DNA from: Eonycteris spelaea
Taxonomy: Eukaryota; Chordata; Mammalia; Chiroptera; Pteropodidae
Assembly (NCBI GenBank): GCA_003508835.1
Contig: PUFA01000066.1
Coordinates: 1 to 64,000 of the forward strand
DNA length: 64,000 nucleotides
Direction of reading: 5' to 3'
Shown here: positions 1 through 12,639 of the stretch, piece by piece
Position numbering within the stretch: the stretch's first letter is position 1
Layout: each line of letters starts with the position of its first letter
Notes under the pieces: model-generated
Told to the model about the DNA's origin: nothing
The model's database searches: none
Seen by the model: the letters and a program-made list of their open reading frames with translations, nothing else
Made by a program: the position numbers and the translations under genes

Positions 1-1702
1 CAGCATATACCAACATTGCTGCTGCGAGTGATAATGAAGCAGTATGTATTGCTTTGCTTTTTGCTCCCAGATGACCACTCTCTGCCTATAAATCTGACTC
101 ATCACCAGGAAACCTCACCTGGACCACTCCAGACCAAAGGGTTTTTCCTTTGTTGCCACAATATTCATTCCATACCCATCTCCCTGGGTCCCAGAAAGAC
201 TAGCAAAGATTCTTTCTTCATTCATTTAACAAATATTTATCAAGTGTCTCTGAGACTCATAATCGGATTTGACCAGTGTGATCAGGGAGGTTGGAGAAAA
301 CTTCCCTGAGAAAGTAAAGAAGGGCAGGTAGTAAATTTAGACCAAAAGTAGGTGCAAGGGCTTCTGAAGCACAAGGAATAGCATGTATTCAGTACTGGGC
401 CCTAGGGAGTATGAGCATGGGATACAGAAAAAAGTAGTAGGTAGGTAACGTCTGGTGGGCTAGAGTCTGATTTTGATCCTAAGAGCATTGAAAATCCATT
501 GAGGAAGGGGTGACATGACCAGGTTTTTACTATGCTTACAGAGAAGGAACAGAATGTCTTCAAGGACTTCAGGATGAAAGAAAATAGTAGCTCCGACTAG
601 AGAGTTAGCTGAGGGGATGGAGAAGAGTGAGATGTGTTTGAGAGGTATTTAGGATGTAAAGCAAACAGGACCTGACAATGGAACACAATGAGAAGGCAGG
701 AACATGGTAAGTTGTTCATTTGCCTGCAGGTGAGGGATTCCGAATTCAGACTTCCCGAATGCAAACCTTAGCTCCGGTTTTCACCAGCCTGTTTCTCTTG
801 GATAAATTACCAACTTTCCCTGGCTGTCCCTCAGTTTCCTCAGATAACAAAAGGACCAGTGTTCAAGGTTATTTGGAGGAGCCAATCAGTTGATGACATG
901 AAGTGCTTAGAGCATTGCCTGACATGTAATAGCCTTGTGACACGTAGGGACTTAAATTATTTGTCATTTGTGACCAGGAGCTTGTAAATAGCAGAGGCCA
1001 TGCCTTTTCTTTGTCTCTCAGAGCATCCAGCACACAGTAGGTGTCCAATGAATGACTTCTTCAATCCAGGTCAAACATTCTTTATTCATTCATTGTTGTA
1101 CCCTCAACATTCTGCCAGACCACCTGCTAGGAATGGGGTTTCAAGATGATATCAGACTCAATCCTGCTCATTAGAAACTCACAGCTTCACAGATGAGACG
1201 AAGATGTAAATAAATGACAAACATGCTCATGGGAATCAAAGGACCATAGAACAATGCACGGTCAATTCCGGCACCTGTGAGGTGTGCGATGTAGAATGAC
1301 GTCAGAGGCACATTAGAGGAATTGATGTCTGAGAAAGGTTTGAAGGGAGAACAGGAGGGTCACAAACCATGGTGGGGCGGGCAGAGGGATGTGGCGTGAG
1401 AGGTGCTCTGGCACAGCATGGCACGGTGACGCTGGCAGGAGCTCAGAAGGGTTTGTGGTAGGGGAGGAGGCCAGAGCCACCGGCAAGAGCCAGGCTAGGA
1501 AGGGCCTGTGGGTCATGGGAAGACCTTGTCATAAAGTCTACTTCTTAGCTGTGGAAGGATGTGATCAGATCCATCAAGTCCTGCTCTCTGGTGGGCAGCA
1601 TGAAGGATGGATTGGAGGGGCCAGGGACAGAGGCAGGAAGTCAACTTGAGGCTATCTCAACAGCCCAGGCATGAGACCCTGAGACTTAAAGAGAGTGGCA
1701 GT
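1..1702. other. Intergenic, no gene seen
   Basis: I find no exon with splice sites and no conserved domain here. Short patches around 225-330 and 1070-1130 resemble the 3' ends of old L2 or MIR elements, but they are too decayed to delimit. Open frames in this stretch are short and lack signal peptides or cysteine patterns of the locus. Confidence 0.5.
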
Positions 1703-2195
1703 CATGGTATGTATATACAATGGAATATTACTCGGTCATAAAAAGAATGAAATCTTACCATTTAGGACAACGTGAATGGACCTAGAGGGTGTTACGCTAA
1801 GGAAAATAAGTCAGACAGAGAAAGACAAATGCCATGTGATTTCACTCATATGTGGAATCTAAAAAACAAAATAAATGAACGAACAAAACAGAAACAGACT
1901 CAAAGATACAGAGAATGAACTGAGGTTTACCCAAAGGAAAGGGGGTTGGGAGGGCTGGGTGAAAAAGGTGAAGGGATTTAGAAGCACAAATTGGAGTCAT
2001 AAAAATAGCCACAGGGACGTCAAGTCCAGCACAGGGAATAGAGCCCGTAATATTGTAATAAGTATGTATGGTGTCAGGTGGGTACTAGACTTATCAGAGG
2101 ATCAATTCGTAAGCTACCTAAATGTTTAGCCACTATGCTGCACACCTGGAACTAAACTAATGCTGAATGTCAACTGTCATTGAAAAATAAATACG
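1703..2195 (+). mobile_element. L1 3' end (sense)
   Basis: The sequence reads as the typical end of L1 ORF2 and its 3' UTR. It contains the motif tacaatggaatattactcgg, the sentence-like 'gtgatttcactcatatgtgg' block, and it ends with 'gtcaactgtcattgaaaaat', the common L1 terminus. It is 5' truncated, as most L1 copies are. Several indels show it is inactive. Confidence 0.85.
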
Positions 2196-2317
2196 TAAAT
2201 GAAAACGTGAAGAGAGTGGCAGAGAAGAGGACCACGAAGAAGTACAAAATCAACAGGACGTAACAGTGTAGCTGGGGGATTCACCCTCATGGAACGCATT
2301 GTTTAGATCAGACCTGC

Positions 2318-2772
2318 GTCAGTTGGTTAAGGCTGCTGTAACAGAGTACCACAGACCGGGCGGCTTAAACAGCAGGAATGTATTGTCTCACATTCTGCAG
2401 GCTAGAAGTCCAAGATCAAGGGTTGGCAGGGTTGGCTCTTTCTCAGAGTATGAGGAGAACGTGTTCCATGGCTTTGCCTGAACTCTGATGCTTTGCTGCC
2501 CGTCTTTGGCGTTCCTTGGCTTGTAGACCTCTGTCTTCATTTTCACATGGCGTTCTCCCTATGTGTGTCTGTGTCCCAGTTTCTCCTTTGGATAAGGACA
2601 TCAGCCATATGGGAGTAGGGATGCACCCTATTCCAGCAGGACTCATCTTAACTAATTACTCCTGCCACTACTCTATTTCCAGAGAAGGTCACATTCTCAG
2701 GTACTAAGAGTGAGGGCTTTAACATATGAATGGGGGCAGCAGGCCCAGACAGCACTTCAACCATAGCAGGGC
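2318..2772 (+). mobile_element. MLT2-type ERVL LTR relic
   Basis: A solitary LTR-like relic of the ERVL-associated MLT2 group, recognised from its consensus layout. It opens with 'ggctgctgtaacagagtacc', continues through the 'ggctagaagtccaagatcaa' block and the 'tgtgtctgtgtccca' block, and closes near 'acatatgaatgggggcagc'. It is heavily diverged and no internal proviral sequence adjoins it. The exact LTR subtype needs a repeat library. Confidence 0.75.
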
Positions 2773-3440
2773 TGAAGCTAGCTGCCTGAAGAAAAGGTGC
2801 TTGACCATCTGGAAAACCACCCCCTGCTTTCTCTGCACGGACTTGCCCTTGCTCACGGCCCGTATTCTTTGCTTGGCATGGTTTGGAGGGCAGAGTAAAT
2901 GGCTTCTAATTTGTAATTTTCAAGGCACTTCCATATCTTTCGTCCATTCAGGGTGTATTTGTTGAGCAGAGCTACTCTCTCTGCCAGGCCCAGGGAGCTC
3001 ACAGCTTAGAAGCTCTTAAGGTGGCTTCGCTTGCACCTCAGGGCAGCCCCGGGCAGCAAGCAGGGTGGGATTTTGCATTTCCATTTTACAGAAAAGAAAG
3101 TCCTGGACCAGACAGGTAACATTCGGAGATCAATTGGCACACGCTGCATTAGGGGCAGAGTCTTGAAACCAGAGCCTTCTGACCCTCAGGAGAGACAATT
3201 AGGCCAGAAGAAAAGGGGAGGACCAGTGTTCTCTGAGGCTGTTGACACCCAACCAGCTCCACTTTGGAGTCTCCCTGCAAACGTGCACCATGCATCAGTG
3301 AGGCTGGGCCTCTGAGGCATGTGTAATAGGGTGTAAGGAGCCTGCTCAGTTTCATCTCTGGTGGTTGCTGGTGGGACCATAACAGCTGCATTTTTTCGAG
3401 ATAGGCACTCTAAGCTTTCAACTCTGGGTTCTTCCTGCAG
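2773..3440. other. Intergenic, no gene seen
   Basis: Between the LTR relic and the broken Kunitz exon I see no partner exon. In particular there is no signal-peptide exon or WAP exon that would complete a gene. The polypyrimidine tract just before 3441 belongs to the relic exon. Confidence 0.4.
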
Positions 3441-3598
3441 ACATATGCCGGCTGCCAAAAGACCCCGGCCCCTGCCTGCTCTTTTTCGTCGTTGGTTATG
3501 ATTCCATAGATACCTGCTAAGCTTCCCTACGGCGGCTGAAGGAAATAGTAACAACTTCCAAACCAAAGAGATGTGCCAGAGCACGTGCCCCAGAAACC
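3441..3598 (+). pseudogene. Broken Kunitz-domain exon (EPPIN/WFDC8-like)
   Basis: A 158-bp exon remnant coding for a Kunitz (BPTI) inhibitor domain. It is preceded by a good acceptor (cttcctgcag) and followed by a good donor (gtgagt). The first frame gives CRLPKDPGPCL, matching the start of a Kunitz domain through the P1 site (Leu after the second cysteine). Later frames give the Asn-rich GNSNNFQTKEMCQSTC end. The frame is broken: a stop follows the third cysteine at about 3520, and at least two small indels lie in the middle, including one at the fourth cysteine. The wording is closest to the Kunitz domain of EPPIN, WFDC6 and WFDC8. In human those genes sit upstream of WFDC10A but on the opposite strand, so this is either a separate dead paralogue or a rearranged copy. 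No WAP exon was found beside it. Confidence 0.8.
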
Positions 3599-4129
3599 GT
3601 GAGTCCCAAGGGCCCCAGGCTCCCACGCTCACCAGGGCCATGTGGGGATGTCTGGGTGTTGGCAGGTCTGTCCCAGGATAGCCACATGCTCGGCAGACCA
3701 GGGGCTGACAGAACCAGCTCCAATCAAGAGGAAAGAATACCTCTCACAGAGGGTTAGACAGCGGTTGTCTGGATGCTGAAGCTAGGAAGGGATGTGGTCG
3801 TGAATCAAGGCTGGCAAGGATGAGGGGTGGAAGGAAGAAGCAGACTTGGGAAAATCTCAGAGACCCAGCTTTAGAGAGGTCACAGGACAGCCACTCTAGA
3901 GCTAGATATATTGACCCTCCACCTCAGGGTGTTAATTTCCAGGCCATCAGTTTTCTTTCGTGACAGCTCTTTGCTAGCAATCTGCTCTTATCCACGTCCC
4001 ATTTTTTCTTTAGGATTTATAGATTCCCAAAGTTAAACCACTTCCTTTCTTGTCCTACGGAAAGATGTACAAACATAAACTTCCAGACTAGTTCCAAAGG
4101 TGAGCTGAGCTCGAGATGTTCAGCTGATC

Positions 4130-4446
4130 ATGTCTTATGTTCTCGACAGGCAAACGCCGACTGCCTGGAACAACCGCCAGGATTTGGCTTGGATCCAAGG
4201 CTCTTTGTCTGAGTGCCTGACAGACGCTGTCCGGTGGCTTCCACTGCTCCACTCCCAGCATTTCAAGGCCTCAGCCCTTCCCCAAACTGAACCCCAGCGT
4301 CTGCCTCCCCATTCCCCTGCTCAGCCTCCTTTCACACACAATACAATCTCAGCCTGCTTTGATGCCATCTCTAGGCCTCTTTCTTTTATGTGCAACTTCT
4401 GGAGCCCCCTGTGTATACCTGTGTAGCTCCCAATTTTCCCAATAAA
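4130..4446 (+). other. Possible terminal exon of the dead Kunitz gene
   Basis: An AG acceptor-like site (ttctcgacag) at 4140-4149 is followed by a GC-balanced stretch that ends with AATAAA at 4441-4446. A 98-codon open frame runs through it but matches nothing I know. It could be the 3' UTR exon of the broken Kunitz gene 0.5 kb upstream. The link rests only on position and the poly(A) signal, so this is a weak call. Confidence 0.2.
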
Positions 4447-5935
4447 GTGCTCTGTTTGGACCTGCACCTCTGAGGCTGAATAATTCACATCTGTTGGCAC
4501 ATCATGGTTTGTGGAGAGTAAAAACTGATTGAGGTTTCTGGAGACGCCATTCTTATTTGAACAACAGAGACAATAATCCCCACCTCACAGGAGTAGTGTT
4601 GGCACCACCTGACAGGGGAACCCATCCAAGTCAGCCACAAATAAAGACTCACACCTCAAGACCTGCACTCTCACCTGCCTCTGAAGCTGTCTAAGTGGAA
4701 TGTCTTGCAGTAACAGGCTGACAGCTCTTTTAGCTGGACACTTCTTACTTGGGGACGGAGGAAGGGACACTGTGGCCTGAGACAGGGGACAGAAGATCAG
4801 AAAAACAAAGTTCAAAGGCCTAGAACTTAATGATGATTTTGGCAGTGGCAGACCTTTAAGTTCTGCCCAGGAACTACCTGTTGCTCATATCGCAGATTGT
4901 TTTCTTTGATACTCACCCATCTAGAAGTACAAAAGCACTGGATCTTCTTTGATGTGTGTGAGCAGTATCTTCTGCTAAGCTTGGAGGAACATCGCATACC
5001 ATTACAGCTCTGGCCACCTCCAACAGACCCTGGTCTAGAGTCTTTCTAATGCATCTGAGGTTATTCACAGGGAGGGGGAGTGGAGGATGGTCTGTATATG
5101 TATTTCCCTTTGACTTGTTGTGTGGACTATTAAAGGTCCCACCCTTCTCTGTATTGATTCTTCTTTGCTATTTCAACATAACATCGTATCCCACCAAACG
5201 CCCTGCGGCTTTTAGTGGATAGAAAGATACTGAACAGGAAAGATTTTAGAAAAAATAGATGACCACCTAGTGAATGAAGGAAGTGAAGTGATTAGCACCA
5301 AGCTGTTGGCACAGGTTTGGAACTAACGGGTAGGGGCATTGTTCACCAAATATCAGAGAGGAGCATTATATTGCGCAAACATACGCGTGACTTGGAGCTC
5401 ATTAGGAAAAAGAAGAGTTGAGTAGACAAGGACCAGGGACTCCCAATGAACAGACCTCCTTCTCTCAAACCCTGTTCATAGGAACATTTTATACAGTGAA
5501 AGGAGCTATCCATATATGAGTGATTTGCCCCTTTGTTGGGTGCCTTGAGCAGCAGGAAATATATGCCATGATTCCAGGGACTTGGCTGAGGAGGGTGGGC
5601 GAGTACAGAGAAGTAAGGTAGAATTTGGGGACCTGGGTACAAGGATGCAGGAGCAAACCGAAAGGAACTTTGATGGGAATTGCAAATAGCGCCACACCTA
5701 AAAGGATTGAATTATGGATTCCCAAGACATGGGTTTATATAGCAGGAAAATGACATTTTCTGCAGGGCATTCCCAGCCTCATGCTCTGTATCTGGCCCAG
5801 ATGTTGAGGGCACTTAACGGTTTGCTTGAGGAGCACCAAGGAGGTACCTCCCAGGATTCCTGCCACTCTTGGTTCTGGATTATGCAGGTGGATCTGCAGA
5901 AAGCTGGGCAGAATTTAAGACAAGAGTGCGCGCTC
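4447..5935. other. Intergenic, no gene seen
   Basis: No recognisable coding exon or RNA gene. Short open frames occur on both strands but show no signal peptide, domain or flanking splice sites in a consistent set. Confidence 0.4.
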
Positions 5936-5999
5936 TCACTCGCTCGCTCTCTCCCTCTCTCTTCTTCTCCCTCTCTCTTCCTCCCTCTCTCCTCCAAGC
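5936..5999. repeat. CT-rich simple repeat
   Basis: An interrupted (CT)n/(CTCTC)n pyrimidine tract on the plus strand. It is low-complexity, and the open frames crossing it are artefacts. Confidence 0.85.
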
Positions 6000-6074
6000 C
6001 CAAAAGGTTTTTCATCCAACATTCCACTTTCAGAGCTGGGTCTGAATACCTGATTGGGGAAAACAGAAATGAAC

Positions 6075-6280
6075 CACCTCGAGTGCCTACTGTGTGCCAC
6101 ATACTGTAAAGGTGTTTATATACGTCATCTAAGTCCATCCTCACAGCTGAGGTACCAAGAAAATACGGGTAAACTGAGTCTAGAGAGGTCATAGGATTAT
6201 CCCAGTATTACAAAGCTGGTGTATTTTGGAGTCAGAATTTGATTCCACATCTGCCTGAGCACGATATCTATAAACATTCC
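6075..6280 (-). mobile_element. MIR (antisense)
   Basis: Matches the MIR consensus in reverse. It has 'gtgcctactgtgtgccac' at one end, a central 'gtaaactgagtctagagagg', and the 'gtcagaatttgattccac' segment at the other end. It is an ancient mammalian SINE, well decayed. Confidence 0.75.
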
Positions 6281-6539
6281 GCTGCTACACAAGTTTTATA
6301 GGCCATAGGGGACTGATTCCTGCCCAATATCTCCCTATTTACACTACCGTGCCCTCCAAGATTTAAGGAAATTGCTGCTCATCCTCTGTTGAGTTCAACA
6401 TGTTTATTTCAAAAACTAATTCTCTTTCTCTCTCAATGTATAGATACACATACATATGTGTATGTGTATGTCTTTATTTATACTTAAAATATCTACTTAC
6501 TCTTTCATCCACCATTTCTCCTTCTCTTACATCAGTCTA

Positions 6540-7514
6540 CAATTAAGGCAACCAACCGAATGGGAGAAGAGATTTGCAAATGATACCTCTAATAAGGGGC
6601 TAATATCCAAACTATACAAAGAAGTCACACAACTCAACACCAAAAACAAACAAACAAAACAAAACAAAAAAATGGGCAGAGATCTTAAACAGACACTTTT
6701 TCCAAGACATGTTACAAATGTCCAATAGATATATGAAAAGATGCTCAACTTCACTAGCTGTAAGGGAGGTGCACATCAAAACCACAGCGAGATACAACTT
6801 CGTACCTGTTAGAATGGCTGTTACCAACAAGACCACAAACAAGTGTTGGAGAGAAAGTGGAGAAAAAGGAATCCTCATACATTGCTGGTGGGAATGTAAA
6901 CTGGTACAGCCACTGTAGAAAATGGTAGGATATTTTCTCAAAAACATTACGAATAGAGCTACCACATGATCCAGTAATCCCTCTTCTGGGTATCTAACGA
7001 AAATATTTGAAAACTTTAACTCGTAAACATATATGTTCTCCTGTGTTCATTGCAGCATTATGCACAGTAGCCAAGGCATGGAGACAGCCTAAGTGCCCTT
7101 CAATAGACAATTGGACAAAGAAGATGTAGTACATATATACAATGAAATACTACTGAGTCATAAGAAAGGACGAAACACTGCCATTTTCGACAACGTGGTT
7201 AGATCCGATGGAAAAGTACAAGAACCATATGACTTCACTCACGTGTGGGATATAAATCAAAAAGCAACAAATGAACAAACAAGACCGACAAACAAACTCG
7301 TAGACACAGATAACAGTATGTGGAACCAGAGGGAGAGGAACGTGAGGGGAGAAGGAAGAGGGTAAAGAGAGTCAACTATGTGGGGACAGAAGGGGACTAG
7401 TGTGGAGAGTGAGCACTCAGTGCGATATACAGATGCTGTATTAAAGAACGGAACACTTGAAGCTTTTGTAACTATGAACCAAAGTTACCACAATAAATGA
7501 AACTTTTTAAAAAG
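6540..7514 (+). mobile_element. L1 ORF2 3' part and 3' UTR (sense)
   Basis: Contains standard L1 blocks in order: the 'gcaaatgatacctctaata' region, 'aaaagatgctcaacttcact', 'atgtagtacatatatacaatg', and the 3' UTR ending near 'ccacaataaatgaaac'. The reading frame is broken by stops and indels, so it is a dead 5'-truncated copy. Confidence 0.85.
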
Positions 7515-7854
7515 TAAGGATTTATGACTAAAAATGCTCAACATGATATTGTCTAGTTAATAAGTAATAAGTACAACACAAATGCTTGGCATAGGTATTG
7601 ATTTTAAGAGGGCTGTAGAGTTAAGGAAATCGATGTTTTGTGACATATTTACATGATTAAGTGAAGGCGGGACAAGATGACTAACAAAAGACAAGGAATT
7701 CAAAAATGTGAGAAAACAAAGGATTTCTTGCATTAAGTACACAAAGAAACTAGAAAGATAATGGTGTAGACCCTTGACCAATGTGAAGGGACACTACCCC
7801 CACGGTCAAAATCTGCTGATAACTCTTGATGCCCCGAGGCTTAATTTAGTCATC

Positions 7855-8080
7855 CGTTCTCATCTACAGATTCAACCAATGGCAGATTGACAACAGGATT
7901 TTTGATCCCAGGTTGGGAAATGGGAAAACACTGTTTTGCATCCAAGGTTGCTTAAAGCCACGGATGTGAAACCCAAAGATACCCAAGGGCCGACAGTATT
8001 TGCTGAAAAAAATCCAAGTATAAGTGGACCCGTGCAGTTTGAACCCATGTTGTTCAAGGATCAATTGTACAATGAGACAC
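7855..8080 (+). mobile_element. Tigger-type DNA transposon relic
   Basis: The stretch with 'gccacggatgtgaaaccc', 'gggccgacagtatttgctg' and 'tataagtggacccgtgcag' resembles the terminal part of a Tigger (pogo/Tc1-mariner) element with CpG-decayed 'ccgcggat' motifs. It lies immediately outside the WFDC10A duplication arm. The subfamily cannot be fixed without a library search. Confidence 0.6.
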
Positions 8081-8443
8081 AGGTTAATGCTACTCACCGA
8101 GAGTATTATTTTTTAATTACATTATTCTTTTTTTCCATTCATTATTTTGTAATTAGAAAATAGAAATAGATTAAATTTTTCAGGGAAAAAAATCTATTTG
8201 CAAAAGGAGAGGGCTACTTACGTGAGAGGAGGAGCCGTCTCTGCAGGAGCCTGAGGCCCACACGGAACAGGCCAGGGAAGGGGCAGGTGCAGGGGAGGAA
8301 ATGAGGACTCCTTGCCCTGCCCTGGCCTGGCCAGAGAGGCAGGAGGAGCCCAGAATACCCTGTGCTTTCTTTCCTCCATCCTCACACCAGCTCTCCCGCG
8401 AAGCCCGTGCCAGACTTTAGAGCTCACTGTTCTGGCCGGACTC

Positions 8444-9989
<1,546 letters not shown>

Positions 9990-10141
9990 GTGGGAGAGAG
10001 GGCTGGGCTGTGCATCCTGCTCCCCCAACGCTCAATGTAGGACTGCGCCTGCGGCCAAGGCACGAGGACTTCAAATCCCAGGCGCCGGGGGACCAACAGC
10101 AATGTCACCCTCCCCTCTGTCTGAACTTCTTGTTCCTGTCG

Positions 10142-10147
10142 AATAAA
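10142..10147 (+). terminator. WFDC10A: WFDC10A poly(A) signal
   Basis: AATAAA lies 153 bp after the WFDC10A stop codon. The reverse-complement copy serves WFDC10B at 28259-28264. Confidence 0.8.
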
Positions 10148-11632
10148 CCAGGAAAAATGGCAGGGATCTGCCTATTTGCATCCCAGTGCTGTGGTCATTG
10201 AACCCTGTGTATACCCCAGAGTGCCCCTACCTCTCTGGGGCCCAGTCCCTGATCCCCCTCCTTTATCATGTTTCTCTGCCCTCTCTCCCTTGGCCCACGA
10301 GCCCCTGCCAGCTCCCAGACGCTCAGCCCCCGTGTTGCTCTGCTCACTGAGCCAGCACTTCCAGGGGCGGAAACCGCTCATGCGTGGCATCCCCCAGGGC
10401 CAGTGAGAACACTCCTCACCCTGAAGTCAGCAGGGCCAATGAACCCTGAGAGAGGTGGAGGCCAGACCCCGGGGCACAGAGTAGGAGGTCCCCAAGGAGA
10501 CCTCTTCTTCAATTTGACCCACCCCTGTCTCTCTCTCTCCATTTTCCTTGTGAAGTTCATGGACCTCTCTCTCTACAATGAAGAAAACGAATCCCTGAGA
10601 AGTTAAGCGACTTGCCCAAGACCAGAGAGAGTGAGAGGCCATTCACGATGCAGCTAGAGGAGGGTGAACTCCCTGTGTGCTCGCTTCTCTCCCATTACAG
10701 AGACCAGAGCATGGAAGGGGGTGCCTGGGCTAACCGCAGACTTCCCCCACTCCACCCTCCACCGAGATGGCTGCTCTCACCCCGAGGCCTGGAACGGGCT
10801 GTCAGGACCTGAGACTGCAGCGCCTTCCATTAAGTGACTGGTTCCTCCCTTTCCTCATTCTCTCTCTACTTTTTTTTTTTTTTTTCAATCTAGACGGGAG
10901 CCACATGAGGGGCGAACAGGTGGTTCACGGTGATGCTGCTAAGGAGCAGTTGGCACAGTATGGCTATGGGTCTTGCCCACGGTCTCATGGTGAGCCAGTG
11001 AGAGTCAAACACTGGGCGCAGGCCCCCCACTACTCTGTGCAATGGCGACTCCTCTGAAATGGTCCTGGGGCTAGATCCAGGGACTTAAGTCATGTGTGGC
11101 CCATCGGGACGCGGAGTCGAGTTGAAGAAGTCAGGCAGGCAGGGCCTGCTGGGGGCACGTGTGCCGCGCTCTGCTCCCGTCCCGCGCTTCCTGCCGGGCA
11201 GCAATGAAGGAGACACGTCAGAGGAGGGGATCTGCCTCCATCAGGCCAGGGCCTCTGACTCACCTCAGAAGCACGACAGGGCTCCTGGTGTAGGAGTAAC
11301 TTCTCCCCCTCTCCTCAGAGCTGCCCTTGGACAAGGGGCACTTGGGAAAGACATCGTGACCGACCACCAGCACAGACCTCAGCAGAGGAAGGTAGGTGGT
11401 GAGGCTGTACTCCACAGGAGTCCTTGTTTGGTGCTTGCTCAGCTAGCGTCCCTCTCCACGCATCTTCCCAGTGCTTGGCCATGCCCCAGAAACCCCGAGA
11501 GAGACAATTGAGAGAGGCAACGCTACCTGCCAGGGCCCACATAGGGAATGACCTCCCACGTCCCCAAGTCCAGTGCTCCCTACCACGTGGGTACACTGCG
11601 GGTGCCAGGCTGGCCTATTCCTCGCCCCCAGC

Positions 11633-11869
11633 ATGAACACCATGGACCATGGATTATTCTGGAGACAGTTGTTCTTCTCTCTTGAGATAACTGGTGCCCT
11701 GACCTGTGTTCCAGAGAGCTTTCTGGACCTAGCCCAGACTCCACCCAGCCCCCTAGAACTCAGAGGCTACACCTCGAATGCTGGGAGGAATGCTTGCCTG
11801 GACATCATTGCATGGTCTGTCTTTATTGGAACAACTGTGTGCCTCCTTATTAAGTTAGTAGAGGATTGA
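11633..11869 (+). CDS. Uncharacterised 78-codon frame with C-terminal hydrophobic segment
   Basis: An open frame (MNTMDHGLFWRQ start) with a hydrophobic stretch near the end (IIAWSVFIGTTVCLLI) followed by KLVED and a stop. That is the profile of a small single-pass membrane protein. An in-frame upstream Met at 11573 would extend it. An acceptor-like site (cctgtgttccag) at about 11713 and an exon-like block 11319-11390 with an acceptor and a gtaggt donor lie nearby, so a spliced transcript is conceivable. The same frame is 100% identical at protein level in the other arm. That does not prove selection, because the DNA there is almost identical. I recognise no family; it may be chance. Confidence 0.25.
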   Translation: MNTMDHGLFWRQLFFSLEITGALTCVPESFLDLAQTPPSPLELRGYTSNAGRNACLDIIAWSVFIGTTVCLLIKLVED

Positions 11870-12066
11870 AGACCCCTGGAAGACCCTGAATCTCTTGGAG
11901 GAGGAGGAAGAAGCAAATGGAAATTTTGCCATGACCTGGGACTCGAAAATATCAAGTCCTAACTTGCAGAAGATTTCAATCGGGGCTGGTCTGTTTGTGA
12001 CCAAACACTTAGTCTCACAGTTGCCATGGCTTTTGAATTATTTTTTCTCTTCTGCTCCAGACCTAC

Positions 12067-12639
12067 TCCTACCAAATCCATCCTTTCTATTCCTATTGAT
12101 CAAGGTAATCAGAAGTAGCTTTCTCGTATGTATCAAGTCAGCAATACACCTTCACTCTCTTACCCCAGGACTAAGGTATCTCCTTGGCTCTCTGAAGAGA
12201 CTTCGAACACTTGTCATCCCTCAGATTATCATTGCCGCTGCATCACACTGATAATGTTATCTTAACTGCTTGTAGGGAACAAAAATAGTAGATATCCCAG
12301 GTGCTTTGCCACAGGCATGCCAGAGGATGGGAGATCCACCTATAATAGTCCAGGACTTACCGTATGGGTGAAATTTCCAGAGATCCCGTGGTCTGGGGCA
12401 TAGTCTTTCTGAGGCAGGAGATAAGTTGCTGCACCTTGTACTGCCCACCACATAGGAGGACACAATGCTTGATGGGCCTTTTGGATCTTGGAATCAATAA
12501 TGGCCATTTGGGGGCATTCTCTTCTTATCTATTTCTGGGAAGAATGCAAACTCAATGCTAATTCTGAGTGAGACCCAGAAGGAATGAATTCATCTTCAAA
12601 TGCGGGCTGGCAGCTACTGGGGTTAAAGAAGCAAGATGG
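12067..12639. other. Spacer edge, no gene seen
   Basis: Unique sequence just inside the left arm. There is no similarity to the matching position inside the right arm and no exon I can support. Confidence 0.4.

Noticed and set aside
3186..3641. 151-codon minus-strand open frame
   Set aside because: It overlaps the plus-strand Kunitz relic, which has splice sites and domain wording. The minus frame has no domain and is a shadow.
1..8100. WFDC9, expected upstream of WFDC10A
   Set aside because: I looked on the minus strand for the [10 protein letters not shown] signature and a signal-peptide exon and found neither. The gene may lie outside the window.
11092..11511. 139-codon plus-strand open frame in the left arm
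   Set aside because: The near-identical right arm has a 1-bp difference that breaks it. It has no domain and GC-rich composition makes long chance frames likely.
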